Assembly: GCA_025370845.1 (NCBI GenBank)
Contig: JAMXFF010000003.1
Coordinates: forward strand, 1 to 53,718
Length of the DNA stretch: 53,718 nucleotides
Origin: Laspinema palackyanum D2a
GTDB taxonomy: Bacteria; Cyanobacteriota; Cyanobacteriia; Cyanobacteriales; Laspinemataceae
Reading direction: 5' to 3'
Position numbers and translations under genes: made by a program. How positions within the stretch are numbered: position 1 is the stretch's first letter; every line of letters starts with the position of its first letter. The notes below the pieces were generated by a model. That model was not told where the DNA came from. It worked only from the letters and a program-made list of their open reading frames with translations, and did not search any database. Below are positions 8,600 to 17,151 of the stretch, piece by piece.

Positions 8600-9256
8600 C
8601 TAGCAGGAGGTCGATTTGCGACGACGAGACAGAGAGAGTCCACCACCAACTACAGCCAAACCGAGGAGAGTAGCGGGTTCAGGAACTGGGGTGACGGGGG
8701 GAACTGTGGTGCCGCCACTGGCAACAAAGATAGAGGCGTGAGATAAATCCTGAGCGGTACGATCACCAGTCTTCTTATCGAGGTTGAACGATACACCTAT
8801 AGTGTCGAAGATTCCTTGCAAACCAGTGCTGGTGAAATCAATGTCTTTGAAGAGATAGGTACTATAATAGCCAGCCGTTTTGAGGCTCAGGACAAAGGTG
8901 CCGCTGCTGATAGCATTCAGCAAACTCCAATCGCCGCTATTTTCGTCTTGGTCGGCACTCAACCAGCTCCCGGCATCATCAGACTTTGCACCTAAAGACC
9001 AGGTTGTACCAGGAGCCACCAAATCTTTGAATGCAATATTGTCATTTAAGTCGCTGAGTAATGTACTCTTGCTTCCTGTGTCATTACCTTCAAAGGCTCC
9101 TTCACAAGCGGTAGCCGGAATATTCCCTAATAATACATCCGTAATACTACAGATTCCTGCGGTGCTTGCTGCAGCTGCCGGGGCAACGGCAATCATGGAA
9201 ACGAACCCTGTGGTGACTAAAGCAGAACCTAATACGGTAGAAAAATTAAGTTTCAT
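8600..9256 (-). CDS. PEP-CTERM sorting domain protein
   Basis: This is a 218-residue exported protein of unknown role. Residues 1-29 form a signal peptide ending in an Ala-rich site (VAPAAAAS). The C-terminus has the exosortase signal: VPEPATLLGL, a short hydrophobic helix, then SRRRKS. PEP-CTERM proteins are cut and sorted by exosortase and are often tied to exopolysaccharide or sheath. The middle (about 30-185) is Ser/Thr/Asp rich, like many secreted repeat-free proteins of this class, and two Cys (C36, C51) could pair. No exosortase gene is in the window. The start ATG is preceded on its strand by an AGGAGG-like site (GGACCACTAGGAGGGTTTGC). A 1.2-kb gap with repeats lies upstream. Confidence 0.85.
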   Translation of the reverse strand: MKLNFSTVLGSALVTTGFVSMIAVAPAAAASTAGICSITDVLLGNIPATACEGAFEGNDTGSKSTLLSDLNDNIAFKDLVAPGTTWSLGAKSDDAGSWLSADQDENSGDWSLLNAISSGTFVLSLKTAGYYSTYLFKDIDFTSTGLQGIFDTIGVSFNLDKKTGDRTAQDLSHASIFVASGGTTVPPVTPVPEPATLLGLAVVGGGLSLSRRRKSTSC

Positions 9257-10020
9257 CTGAGCAAACCCTCCTAGTGGTCCTTATGTATCTGAATCTGGCG
9301 TGCGATGGTAGGGAAGTTCGTTTGTTATTGCCTGTTCCCCTTATGCTTTTTAGATTAACAACCCCGTGAGAACTTGTCTATACTCACTAGCCTAACTTTA
9401 CTAAGGCTTTATAAAGACGATACCCGGTGTAAAGTTGCGTTGAAGCGCTCCCCAAATTGGTTTGGGTTCAGACTGCCGCCATTGTTTCAAGAAGACCCAC
9501 AATCAGAGCTGAGTCTCCATAGCCCAGGGTCGCTCTGGCATTCCTTCCTGATACTCAAAGGACTAAAGCATCCTTGAACTTTTGCTCTACAGGTATCCCA
9601 ATTACCGGAATCATACCCTATCCCTATGGGAATCACACCCTATCCGGGGTACCTAGCTTTTTTTAACGGCAACCGAGGCTGAAGATTTTCCATTCAGTGT
9701 TCTTCCCCTCTTCCTTGGCTAAAGGTCCCCGCTTTGTCCTGGGGTTCGGAATATTAAATAAGGCTACCTATAGCTTTTTTTAGATAACTTCGCCTGATGA
9801 TCCGACGGAAATCAAGAGCCTAGCCTTTATACATACTTGGGGTATTTTGTCAAGGGGGTGTGAGGAGATTCTCTACTCCGATATGAACTGCGAGGCAATT
9901 TCCAACCCTTGATGGGACACGAAGCCAATGATTAAGTAGAGAGGGTTCTTAAATTTGGCTTCGGGATTGGCAATACCTAACACTCTCTCTATCTATAACG
10001 ATAAGGACCGGGCAGTGTTC
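9257..10020. promoter_or_regulatory. Long upstream region of the PEP-CTERM gene
   Basis: There is no convincing gene in this stretch. Two 17-nt direct repeats, GGAATCATACCCTATCC at 9607-9623 and the same with one change at 9629-9645, are spaced 22 bp, two helical turns. That spacing is typical of a tandem activator or repressor site. They lie about 350 bp upstream of the PEP-CTERM start, so a role in its control is only a guess. AT-rich tracts near 9655-9790 could hold promoters. Confidence 0.35.
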
Positions 10021-10023
10021 CCA

Positions 10024-10370
10024 GAGGTCTGGGGGAGATGGGGAGGATGGGGAGGATGGGGAGGATGGGGAGGATGGGGTTCATGTTCGTAGTAACGACT
10101 TCAGTCGTTTCCTCTTGTTCGTAGTAACGACTTCAGTCGTTTCCTCTTGTTCGTAGTAACGACTTCAGTCGTTTCCGCGTTACATGGCTTAGGCCCTGTA
10201 ACGCTCTCTTGGAGGCTCTACCTCCAGTCCCCAAGCAGGTAGGTGGTAGACTCTTCCATTGCTCGTGTCATGGCGATCGCCATGACACGAGAGCAACGAC
10301 AGCAAGTCGTTACTACGAACAATCTCCCCCATCCTCCCCATCTCCCCCATCTCCCCCATCCTTCCTCCAA
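10024..10370. repeat. Composite inverted-repeat element, second locus
   Basis: The layout resembles the element at 5.3-5.8 kb. A G-rich minisatellite (10031-10079, GGGGAGGAT units) is followed by three GTAG-hairpin copies at 10086, 10118 and 10150 (32-bp period). A 28-nt imperfect hairpin GCGTTACA...TGTAACGC lies at 10177-10204, and a perfect 30-bp palindrome at 10262-10291 (half CTCGTGTCATGGCGA) has a HIP1 octamer at its centre. Next come one inverted copy of the GTAG repeat (10295-10319) and an inverted C-rich minisatellite (10322-10366). The two outer tracts are inverted relative to each other, as in a MITE-like or BIME-like unit. Confidence 0.75.
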
Positions 10371-10470
10371 GATGTGGTTGTCCATAAAATTGATGATGAT
10401 TCCGGGATCAATCTTTGCCGCCATCTGGTAGAGTAAAATTAGGTAGGTAGAAAGACTGAGGTTTTAACAA

Positions 10471-10650
10471 ATGCCCTATAGTGAAGATGAAGGCGGATTG
10501 CTCAATAATTTTGCAAAAGAGCCGAAAATGTACACCGCCACCCCTCCAACGACCACGGAAAAACGGAACTACGCGGTCCAGGCGGTTTTGGGCCTTTTAT
10601 TAGTCAGCGGTTTATTGGTCTTAACGGCCTTGATTTCTAACCTCAGCTAA
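10471..10650 (+). CDS. psb34: Photosystem II assembly protein Psb34
   Basis: This 59-residue protein is easily missed because it is so short. It starts MPYSEDEGGLLNNFAKEPKM, the conserved front of the cyanobacterial Psb34 family (Synechocystis Ssl1498), and ends in one membrane helix (about residues 34-55, AVQAVLGLLLVSGLLVLTAL). Psb34 binds CP47-containing photosystem II assembly intermediates at the thylakoid and is thought to take part in the change from HLIP-bound to mature forms. A TAAAAT box near 10434 is a candidate -10 element. It stands alone, with a repeat element on each side. Confidence 0.87.
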   Translation: MPYSEDEGGLLNNFAKEPKMYTATPPTTTEKRNYAVQAVLGLLLVSGLLVLTALISNLS

Positions 10651-10941
10651 TTAGAACAGCCTTTTTGAACCTCTTTTACGAACTGGGGGAGACGACTGAA
10701 GTCGTCACTACGAACAAAGCAAGAGATGACTGAAGTTGTTTCTGAATGTTTGTAGTAACGACTTCAGTCGTTTCTTCTGGCAATTTGTCCGGACGATCGC
10801 CCAGGTGTTATCCCTCCTGAACCTTTGAGGAACTCCTGGAAAGAGTATCTGTTCACGCCGACTTTGCCTCTGGAGTTAAGTGTTCAGTCTACCCTCGGCA
10901 GAGTTTGTATCCTTATGCCCTGCACTCGTGATCCTGATACG
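10651..10941. repeat. GTAG-hairpin repeats between psb34 and the TPR gene
   Basis: An inverted copy at 10691-10714 has the stem GACGACT/AGTCGTC, in which the outer A-T pair of other copies is changed to G-C on both sides. A forward copy follows at 10749-10772 (TTTGTAGT then AACGACTTCAGTCGTT). The rest of the gap shows no clear promoter; part of it (10825-10941) is open in frame with the next gene from a TTG. Confidence 0.65.
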
Positions 10942-13146
10942 ATGATCGTAACGGATATTCTTCCCCTAACAGTTTTGGACGTTAATCGGCAAACCTACAA
11001 GCAGCTTAAACTGGCGCTGAGTCTGAATTTACGCCGTCAAGTCTTTGTGGCGGTCTGTGATGACTTGCCTCTGCGAAACCGCTTGGCAAAAGGTTTAGCT
11101 GCGGATTTGAAAGCAGATTGTGAAAGCGGGGAAGTCCCGGAGAATGGCGGGGGGAAAACTCGCCAATCGGAATATCCTCGATTGGTCAGTTTGGAGTTAA
11201 ATCTTCAGGACCCCAATCCAGTCGCCCAAATTGAGGCATGGATCACTCGTCATCCTCTACCGGATCCGCGATCGCCTTTGCCAGTGTTTCAGGTCCTAGG
11301 ATTAGAAAAATTAACCAAGGCGACTCCTACGGTGCAATGGTCGTTTTTGGCGGATTTAGAGGCGAGTGAGGCCCGCTTGAGTGATCCAGGCGATCGCCTG
11401 TTTTCTTGTAGTATTTTACTCTGGGTCTCCCGTCCCTGGGGTCGAACCATTGCCCAATCTGCACCCCAATTTTGGCACTGTCGCACGGGACTCTTTGAGT
11501 TTGAAGGCGAACCCACCCCCGTCGCCCAGTCTCCAGAGTACAGTCAAACCACCATTGAAGCATCCCCCGTCATCCCCCGGTTACCCCAGGAAAATCCCCC
11601 ACCACGACCATTACTCCCATTAGAACAATCCCACCGAGAGACAGAAGGCGACTACCGCCCCCTAAAAACCCCCACCCCCCTACTCACCGCCCCATCCCCC
11701 GTATCCCCCTCATCTCCCCCATCCCCCCTATCCCCCCCATCTCCCCCCAAACCTCCAGCAAAGCTGGTGGAATTAGTCTGGGCCACAGTTAATGCACGAA
11801 TCAGCGCCGATGTCAAGGCAGAAGTAGTGCCTTCTGGGTCCAATGCTCTCCCCCTGCAACTGTTGGAACAGGTGGAACATCTGCACTGTAGCGGGACCTC
11901 TCGGGGGGAACTGGCCCATGCTTATGTAAAATTGGGGTCGTTTTATCGGGATGGGTTATCCAAGGGGAATGGTGGGAGTCAAAATGGGGCGACAGTCGCC
12001 CCGGAGTTGTTGCCGCAATATCTGACCCTGGCGATTCTGGCGTATGAAGAGGCGATCGCCTTGATGGAGAAGGATGCGCCGGAGTGGGGGGATTTGGCGA
12101 ATGACTTGGGAAATTGTCACTGGATGCGATCGCGCTATCAATCGCAACCGCAGGAGAAACTACCGGACTTATTCCAGGCCGTTGAACTCTATCACCAGGG
12201 GTTGCAACATCTGGATGTCCAGGCCCAACCCTCTGTCTGGGCGCGGATTCAAAATAATTTAGGGGCAGTCTATAGCGAATTGGCCCGGTATCAAGACCGT
12301 CAGGAAAATTTACAGCGTTCCATCCTGGCCTACCAACAAGCCTTAGACTATCGCAAGGGGGAACCCGGTGGGGATATGCGGCCTTATGCGGCGACTCAGA
12401 ATAATTTGGGAACCGCCTATTGGAACTTGGCCCAACATCGGGATGCGGTGCAGAATTTAAAACAAGCGGTTTCGGCCTATAGTGAAGCGTTGCGTCATCA
12501 CTCGCGATCGGAACAACCCCTAGAATATGGGATGATTCAAAATAATTTGGGGACAGCCTATTGGAATTTAGCGCAATATGAACAACCCAAAGATTATCTG
12601 ATGCTGGCGATCGCCGCCTATCAGATTGCTTTAATGTATCGGACAAAACAGACCGTTCCGGCGGCTCATGCTGCGAGTCAAAATAATTTAGGAACCGCCT
12701 ATTGGCATTTGGCCAATCACTCGCAATCGGAACCGGAACTGCGGGCGGAATTTTTACAAGAGGCGATCGCCGCCTACGATGCCGCCATTACCTTGGGAGA
12801 AACCCTCTGTCACCAGGCCGGGAGTCAGTCTTCTCCCTCAAAAATACTAGCCTTTGACTTGATTGCCGCTCATACCAACTTGGGATTGGCTCATTATCAA
12901 CTGGTGACCCAAACCAATGCCATCCCCGATGCCACCTGCCGCGCTCAACATCTCCATGCCGCCCTGGATCATTATATCCAAGGGGCGACTGCCACTCAAG
13001 ACCAACCGGAACGCCATCAAAATGCCTGGGCCTATATTGTCCAAATTGTCCGCACTATTTATGGGGAATTTGGCATTGAGGGCCAAACTCGGGCATTATC
13101 GCGAGTCCCCGGTTCCCTGTTAAGCGAACTCATGCGCCGCTTGTAA
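10942..13146 (+). CDS. TPR protein with degenerate STAND-like N-terminus
   Basis: From the ATG at 10942 the protein has 734 residues. The first ~190 (RRQVFVAVCDDLPLRNRLA, then ILLWVSRPWGRTIAQSAPQF, FWHCRTGLFEFEG) look like the core of STAND-type ATPases found in front of TPR arrays, but there is no Walker A GxxGxGKT where it should be, so nucleotide binding is doubtful. Next comes a Pro/Ser linker (SPSSPPSPLSPPSPP) encoded by the C-rich minisatellite. The C-terminal half has kinesin-light-chain-like TPRs with four near-identical openings (QNNLGTAYWNLAQ). A protein-interaction scaffold is the safest call. The start is uncertain: TTG 10825 and ATG 10915 are also in frame, but the conserved block seems to begin at MIVTDILPLTVLD. 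Confidence 0.75.
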   Translation: MIVTDILPLTVLDVNRQTYKQLKLALSLNLRRQVFVAVCDDLPLRNRLAKGLAADLKADCESGEVPENGGGKTRQSEYPRLVSLELNLQDPNPVAQIEAWITRHPLPDPRSPLPVFQVLGLEKLTKATPTVQWSFLADLEASEARLSDPGDRLFSCSILLWVSRPWGRTIAQSAPQFWHCRTGLFEFEGEPTPVAQSPEYSQTTIEASPVIPRLPQENPPPRPLLPLEQSHRETEGDYRPLKTPTPLLTAPSPVSPSSPPSPLSPPSPPKPPAKLVELVWATVNARISADVKAEVVPSGSNALPLQLLEQVEHLHCSGTSRGELAHAYVKLGSFYRDGLSKGNGGSQNGATVAPELLPQYLTLAILAYEEAIALMEKDAPEWGDLANDLGNCHWMRSRYQSQPQEKLPDLFQAVELYHQGLQHLDVQAQPSVWARIQNNLGAVYSELARYQDRQENLQRSILAYQQALDYRKGEPGGDMRPYAATQNNLGTAYWNLAQHRDAVQNLKQAVSAYSEALRHHSRSEQPLEYGMIQNNLGTAYWNLAQYEQPKDYLMLAIAAYQIALMYRTKQTVPAAHAASQNNLGTAYWHLANHSQSEPELRAEFLQEAIAAYDAAITLGETLCHQAGSQSSPSKILAFDLIAAHTNLGLAHYQLVTQTNAIPDATCRAQHLHAALDHYIQGATATQDQPERHQNAWAYIVQIVRTIYGEFGIEGQTRALSRVPGSLLSELMRRL
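11690..11750 (+). repeat. C-rich minisatellite inside a coding sequence
   Basis: CCCCCATC- and CCCCTATC-type units like those of the intergenic tracts at 5.67 and 10.32 kb occur here in frame and encode a Pro/Ser linker. The minus strand has more than four runs of four or more G. Confidence 0.65.
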
Positions 13147-13613
13147 CCCAGTTTGGCCTATCTCTCTTTGAAGGTTGACAATTGTTAATAGCTAACAGGT
13201 TTAACAGAGGGGAGAGACCGGAACCGAGGGGATACCTGCACAAGGAAAACCCCCAAGGTCATAATTCAAGAAGTGAACAATTAAAGCCAAGAATTGGCGA
13301 GATGACCCGGCGATTTTTTGAAAACAGAACAGGTATAAACTCAACTCGAAGGATGACCCAGAAGATTGCTATAATAATCACCAAAGAATAATGGGATTTT
13401 AATAAAGAAGAGGGGGTCAGAGCCAGCCAACGGGCAAACCCCCGCCAAAATCGGTCAAGCAATTGGGAAGCGAGCAAATTCTAAGGGCAGCGGAGGAGAA
13501 CGCTAAAAAAAACGGATCCGACTGCTAACGAAAGCAACCGCTAGATTCAGATGAGCGACCCAGGCAAACCGATTTGAAAAAACAGTAAACAAAAGCACTA
13601 GGAATTTTTGGGC
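13147..13613. other. Intergenic region upstream of the helicase
   Basis: No gene is supported here. A TATAAT box lies at 13370-13375 without a convincing -35 element. An AGGA motif at 13600-13603 sits about ten bases before the GTG at 13614 and probably serves as the helicase ribosome site. No inverted repeat was seen. Confidence 0.4.
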
Positions 13614-16316
13614 GTGAACAGTACCCCTATCTTGAAAAAATTTGAGTCAAACAACCTGTTTCCCTTTGCGTTAGATCGATTTCAGCATGAGGCGATCGGC
13701 GCCTTAGAAGCAGGCCGGTCCGTGGTGGTTTGTGCGCCCACGGGCTCCGGGAAAACCTTAATTGGAGAATACACCATCCACCGCGCCTTAAAACGGGGTG
13801 GACGAGTCTTTTACACCACCCCGCTCAAGGCCCTCTCCAACCAAAAACTGCGCGACTTTCGGCAACAGTTTGGGGAAGAAAACGTGGGGCTCCTCACCGG
13901 GGATATCTCCATCAACCGGGATGCAGCAGTCTTGGTGATGACCACGGAAATTTTTAGAAATATGCTCTATGGCACCTCTATTGGGGCCGTGGGGACTTCC
14001 TTGCATGGGGTCGAGGCAGTGGTTCTGGACGAATGCCACTACATGAACGATCGCCAACGGGGAACCGTCTGGGAAGAATCAATTATCTACTGTCCTCCGG
14101 AGATTCAGCTTGTGGCCCTCTCGGCCACCGTCGCCAATGCCGGACAGTTAACCGAGTGGATCTCCCAGGTACATGGACCCACCCAGTTAATTTACTCCGA
14201 CTATCGACCCGTTCCTCTGGAATATTACTTTTGCAGCGCCAAGGGATTATTTCCCCTGCTGAGTAAAGACCAGACCAAGATTAACCAGCGCCTGATTAAA
14301 ACCCCAGGCAAAGGTAGAGGGTCGAGTCGAGACGAACCGGGGTTAATTGAGTTATTGACCCATTTGCACGAAAAGGATATGCTTCCGGCGATTTACTTCA
14401 TCTTCAGTCGTCGGCGCTGTGATGATGCAGTAACCCAAGTGTCTGACCTGAGTCTGGTGACGCCGAAAGAAGCGGCCCAACTGCACAAACGAGTCCATGA
14501 ATTTTTAGACAAAAACCCAGAAGCGGAACGCACAGGACAACTGCAACCCCTGCTGCGGGGAATTGCGGCCCATCATGCCGGAATTCTGCCCGCTTGGAAA
14601 GGATTAGTCGAAGAACTCTTTCAGGCGGGTTTAATTAAAGTCGTGTTTGCTACAGAAACTCTGGCGGCGGGGATTAATATGCCTGCTAGAACCACAGTGA
14701 TTTCCAGTTTGTCCAAGCGCACCGATGATGGACATCGACTCTTAAAAGCCTCTGAATTCCTGCAAATGTCCGGTCGCGCCGGTCGTCGAGGGATGGATGA
14801 ACGGGGGTATGTGGTCACGGTGCAGACCCGGTTTGAAGGGGCAAAAGAAGCATCCTACTTAGCCACAGTGGGACCGGACCCCCTGGTGAGTCAGTTTACT
14901 CCCACTTACGGGATGGTCTTAAATCTGCTGCAAACCCACACCTTAGAAGAAACCAAAGAACTGGTGGAATCGAGTTTTGGGCAGTATTTGGCAACCCTGC
15001 ACCTGCAACCGAAACTCCAAGATATTTCCAAACAAACCCAGGAATTGGCAACCCTCAAAAAGCAGTTACAAGGGGTGGATGAGGACCTGTGCAAGGGATA
15101 TCAAAAACTACGAGAGCGGATGAAGGTGGAACGGCAACTGCTGAAAACCTTAGAGGAGCAAGCTTTAGAATCCACTCGGACGATCGCCGCTCAAGCGCTG
15201 CCAATGGCTGAACCGGGACAACTCCTGAGTCTCAAAGGCCGTCATATTGTCACCAAAGAGCCCATTTTGGCGGTTTTGGTGGCCAAAGCACCGGGACCGG
15301 GGAAATCGCCGATTTTGGTCTGTCTGAGTCAAAGCAATCGCTGGTATGTGGGGACCGGATTGGATGTGGTGGAATTGCATGAACCACTACCGAGGTGGAA
15401 TCAATTTGAATCCCCGATACCTCCGGGGGAATTGGTGTTGAAACCGGGACAATCGCGCAAGGGGAATGAAGATACAGCGGCGATCGCTCAGTTGATTCCC
15501 CTGGAAGTTCCCACCTTTTATGCGCCAGAAGTGGCGGAACAGGAACGGCGAATTGCGGCCCTCGATGGTCAACTCAAGGACCATCCTCTCAATCAATATG
15601 GACATCCGGGGACTCTGGTTAAACATTTCAAACGCTATAAGAAGCTAGAAAGCGACCTATCTAAGGTTAAAAACAAGCTGGATAGCCATCTGACGGCGCA
15701 CTGGGAAGAGTTTCTGGATTTGATTAATATTCTCCAACAGGTGGGATGTTTACGACAGTTGGAAACCCAAACCGATGGGGATGAAGATGCGATCGAAAAT
15801 CTGACCTTTGAGGTAACTTCATTGGGAGAAAGCGCAGCGGCGATTCGGGGAGATAACGAGTTATGGTTGGGATTGGCCCTGATGTCCGGCTGTTTAGAAT
15901 GGTTACAACCCCATCAGTTTGCCTGCGCTTGTGCCGCTTTGGTGACAGAGGTTTCCCGTCCGGATAACTGGACGAATTATAATCTGTCGCGAGAGGTGGA
16001 TGGGGCGTTATCGCAACTGCAAGGAGAACGACGGAAACTGTTTCAACTGCAACACCGGCATCGTGTGACCCTGCCGATTTGGTTAGAACGACAATTAATT
16101 GCGATCGTGGAAGAGTGGGCACTGGGAGTGGAATGGACCGAACTCTGTGCGAATACGAGTTTGGATGAGGGGGATATTGTGCGGATGTTGCGCCGGACTT
16201 TAGATTTCTTGTCTCAGATTCCTTATGTTCCTCATATTTCTGAGGAGTTAAAGGTGAATGCTTATCGGGCGATTCAGTTGATTAATCGCTTCCCGGTGAA
16301 TGAGACAGTGGATTAA
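13614..16316 (+). CDS. Ski2/Mtr4-like DExH RNA helicase
   Basis: This 900-residue superfamily 2 helicase probably unwinds RNA. Walker A is APTGSGKT (41-48), motif II is DECH (139-142), motif III is SAT (170-172), and motif VI is QMSGRAGRRGMDERG. A Ski2/DSHCT-type C-terminal domain, as in yeast Mtr4/Ski2, makes up the last ~200 residues (LSREVDGALSQLQGERRK, then the terminal helical bundle). A coiled-coil stretch lies near 485-530. In eukaryotes such enzymes feed the exosome; cyanobacterial members are conserved, but their partner is not known to me. The GTG at 13614 fits both the family start and the AGGA site better than the TTG at 13608. A terminator-like hairpin follows the stop. Confidence 0.9.
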   Translation: MNSTPILKKFESNNLFPFALDRFQHEAIGALEAGRSVVVCAPTGSGKTLIGEYTIHRALKRGGRVFYTTPLKALSNQKLRDFRQQFGEENVGLLTGDISINRDAAVLVMTTEIFRNMLYGTSIGAVGTSLHGVEAVVLDECHYMNDRQRGTVWEESIIYCPPEIQLVALSATVANAGQLTEWISQVHGPTQLIYSDYRPVPLEYYFCSAKGLFPLLSKDQTKINQRLIKTPGKGRGSSRDEPGLIELLTHLHEKDMLPAIYFIFSRRRCDDAVTQVSDLSLVTPKEAAQLHKRVHEFLDKNPEAERTGQLQPLLRGIAAHHAGILPAWKGLVEELFQAGLIKVVFATETLAAGINMPARTTVISSLSKRTDDGHRLLKASEFLQMSGRAGRRGMDERGYVVTVQTRFEGAKEASYLATVGPDPLVSQFTPTYGMVLNLLQTHTLEETKELVESSFGQYLATLHLQPKLQDISKQTQELATLKKQLQGVDEDLCKGYQKLRERMKVERQLLKTLEEQALESTRTIAAQALPMAEPGQLLSLKGRHIVTKEPILAVLVAKAPGPGKSPILVCLSQSNRWYVGTGLDVVELHEPLPRWNQFESPIPPGELVLKPGQSRKGNEDTAAIAQLIPLEVPTFYAPEVAEQERRIAALDGQLKDHPLNQYGHPGTLVKHFKRYKKLESDLSKVKNKLDSHLTAHWEEFLDLINILQQVGCLRQLETQTDGDEDAIENLTFEVTSLGESAAAIRGDNELWLGLALMSGCLEWLQPHQFACACAALVTEVSRPDNWTNYNLSREVDGALSQLQGERRKLFQLQHRHRVTLPIWLERQLIAIVEEWALGVEWTELCANTSLDEGDIVRMLRRTLDFLSQIPYVPHISEELKVNAYRAIQLINRFPVNETVD

Positions 16317-16370
16317 GCCATTGGTGGGGATTTGAAGGCTCCTCAAACGGTTCAGGTTTGGGGGTGCGAT

Positions 16371-16405
16371 CGCCCTCCCCAAAATATCGGGGAGGGTTAG
16401 TTTTA
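16371..16405 (+). terminator. Terminator after the helicase gene
   Basis: The arms CCCTCCCC (16373-16380) and GGGGAGGG (16389-16396) enclose an A/T loop and are followed by TTAGTTTTA. It lies 57 bp past the helicase stop. Confidence 0.55.
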
Positions 16406-16437
16406 TCCCAGATTCTGCATTAATAATGAGCAATAAA

Positions 16438-16530
16438 AACCCGCACCCTCAAGGGTGGGGCTATACAAACGAAGCCCGTGGTTCGACGGTGCTCACCAGA
16501 GCCCTGCGCGGGCTAAGAAACAAAAACAAC
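16438..16530. repeat. Structured repeat, possible IS200/IS605-type end
   Basis: Several small stems are stacked here: ACCCT/AGGGT around 16445-16456, GGTG/CACC near 16488-16497, and AGCCCG (16473-16478) pairing with CGGGCT (16509-16514). The pattern looks like the subterminal hairpins of IS200/IS605-type elements, but no transposase is present. The match is from memory of such ends and is weak. Confidence 0.3.
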
Positions 16531-16567
16531 TTTGTTGATTAGCCGTTTGTTCGAGAGGATTGAGAAG

Positions 16568-16804
16568 GTGAAAGAATATACATTTAAATTGGATGATTCA
16601 ATCAGCCAATTTGTTGAACAGTTCCAAGACTATGGGTTTCAAGATTCGAGGGCGCTTGTTATGACAGCGCTGCAAAGATTGCGATCGGCTTTAGAATCCG
16701 CTCAATTACAAGAATCAGCCGCCCTTTATGCGGAACTCTATGAAGAAGATCCAGATTTACAAGCCCTAGCTGAATCTGGGTTAGAAGAATGGCCGAAAGA
16801 ATAG
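16568..16804 (+). CDS. Antitoxin of a MazF-type pair
   Basis: This is a 78-residue protein from a GTG start (VKEYTFKLDDSISQFV). A ribbon-helix-helix-like front is followed by an acidic helical C-terminus (YEEDPDLQALAESGLEEWP), the usual plan of an antitoxin that binds its own operator and then its toxin. The GTG has a purine-rich GAGAGG site upstream; a TTG at 16532 would add 12 residues. The gene overlaps the toxin start by 16 bp, so the two are translationally coupled. The family is called from context and shape, not from a clear motif. Confidence 0.7.
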   Translation: MKEYTFKLDDSISQFVEQFQDYGFQDSRALVMTALQRLRSALESAQLQESAALYAELYEEDPDLQALAESGLEEWPKE

Positions 16805-17151
16805 AACTCTACCGGGGTATAATTATTGATGTTAATCTTAACCCCACTAAAGGTTCAGAAACGGGAAAAATTAGACCCTGTATTGTGGTCACGAATAACA
16901 TTTACAATGAACGAGTACCCGTTATTCAAGTTGTCCCGATTACGGCATGGAGCGACAAAAAAGCTAGGATTATAACCAATGTTGAGATTTTGCCCTCGTC
17001 AGGGAATGGATTGATTAAACAATCTATTGCAGATTGCTTGCAAACCCGCCCGATTGATTATCGCTCTCGCTTGGTTGCCCTTCGAGGTGAACTTAAATCC
17101 GAACTTTTGCTAAAAATTGATAATGCTCTGAGAACTGTGTTTGCTTTGTAG
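16789..17151 (+). CDS. PemK/MazF-family toxin (endoribonuclease)
   Basis: The protein has 120 residues. MazF toxins are sequence-specific mRNA interferases that halt translation. Family landmarks are RGIIIDVNLNPTKGSE near residues 9-24 (the usual G-D-V-x-L-x-P-x-x-G-S-E), KIRPCIVVTNN (R-P-x-x-V-x-x-N), VVPITAW, and the C-terminal ALRGELKSELLLKIDNAL helix. It overlaps the antitoxin gene by 16 bp. The pair is bracketed by a 15-bp direct repeat (TTTGAAGGCTCCTCA at 16331-16345 and 17298-17312), which may mark its insertion. All expected core motifs are present, so it is probably active. Confidence 0.85.
   Translation: MAERIELYRGIIIDVNLNPTKGSETGKIRPCIVVTNNIYNERVPVIQVVPITAWSDKKARIITNVEILPSSGNGLIKQSIADCLQTRPIDYRSRLVALRGELKSELLLKIDNALRTVFAL

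Noticed and set aside
9374-9577. 67-residue frame upstream of the PEP-CTERM gene
   Set aside because: There is no ribosome site or family pattern; it lies in AT-variable spacer DNA.
11813-12646. 277-residue minus-strand frame inside the TPR gene
   Set aside because: It is a shadow of TPR repeats with HIP1-type composition; the plus frame has clear TPR structure.
13182-13391. 69-residue frame before the helicase
   Set aside because: The sequence is basic and Asn-rich with no ordered core, and overlaps a likely promoter region.
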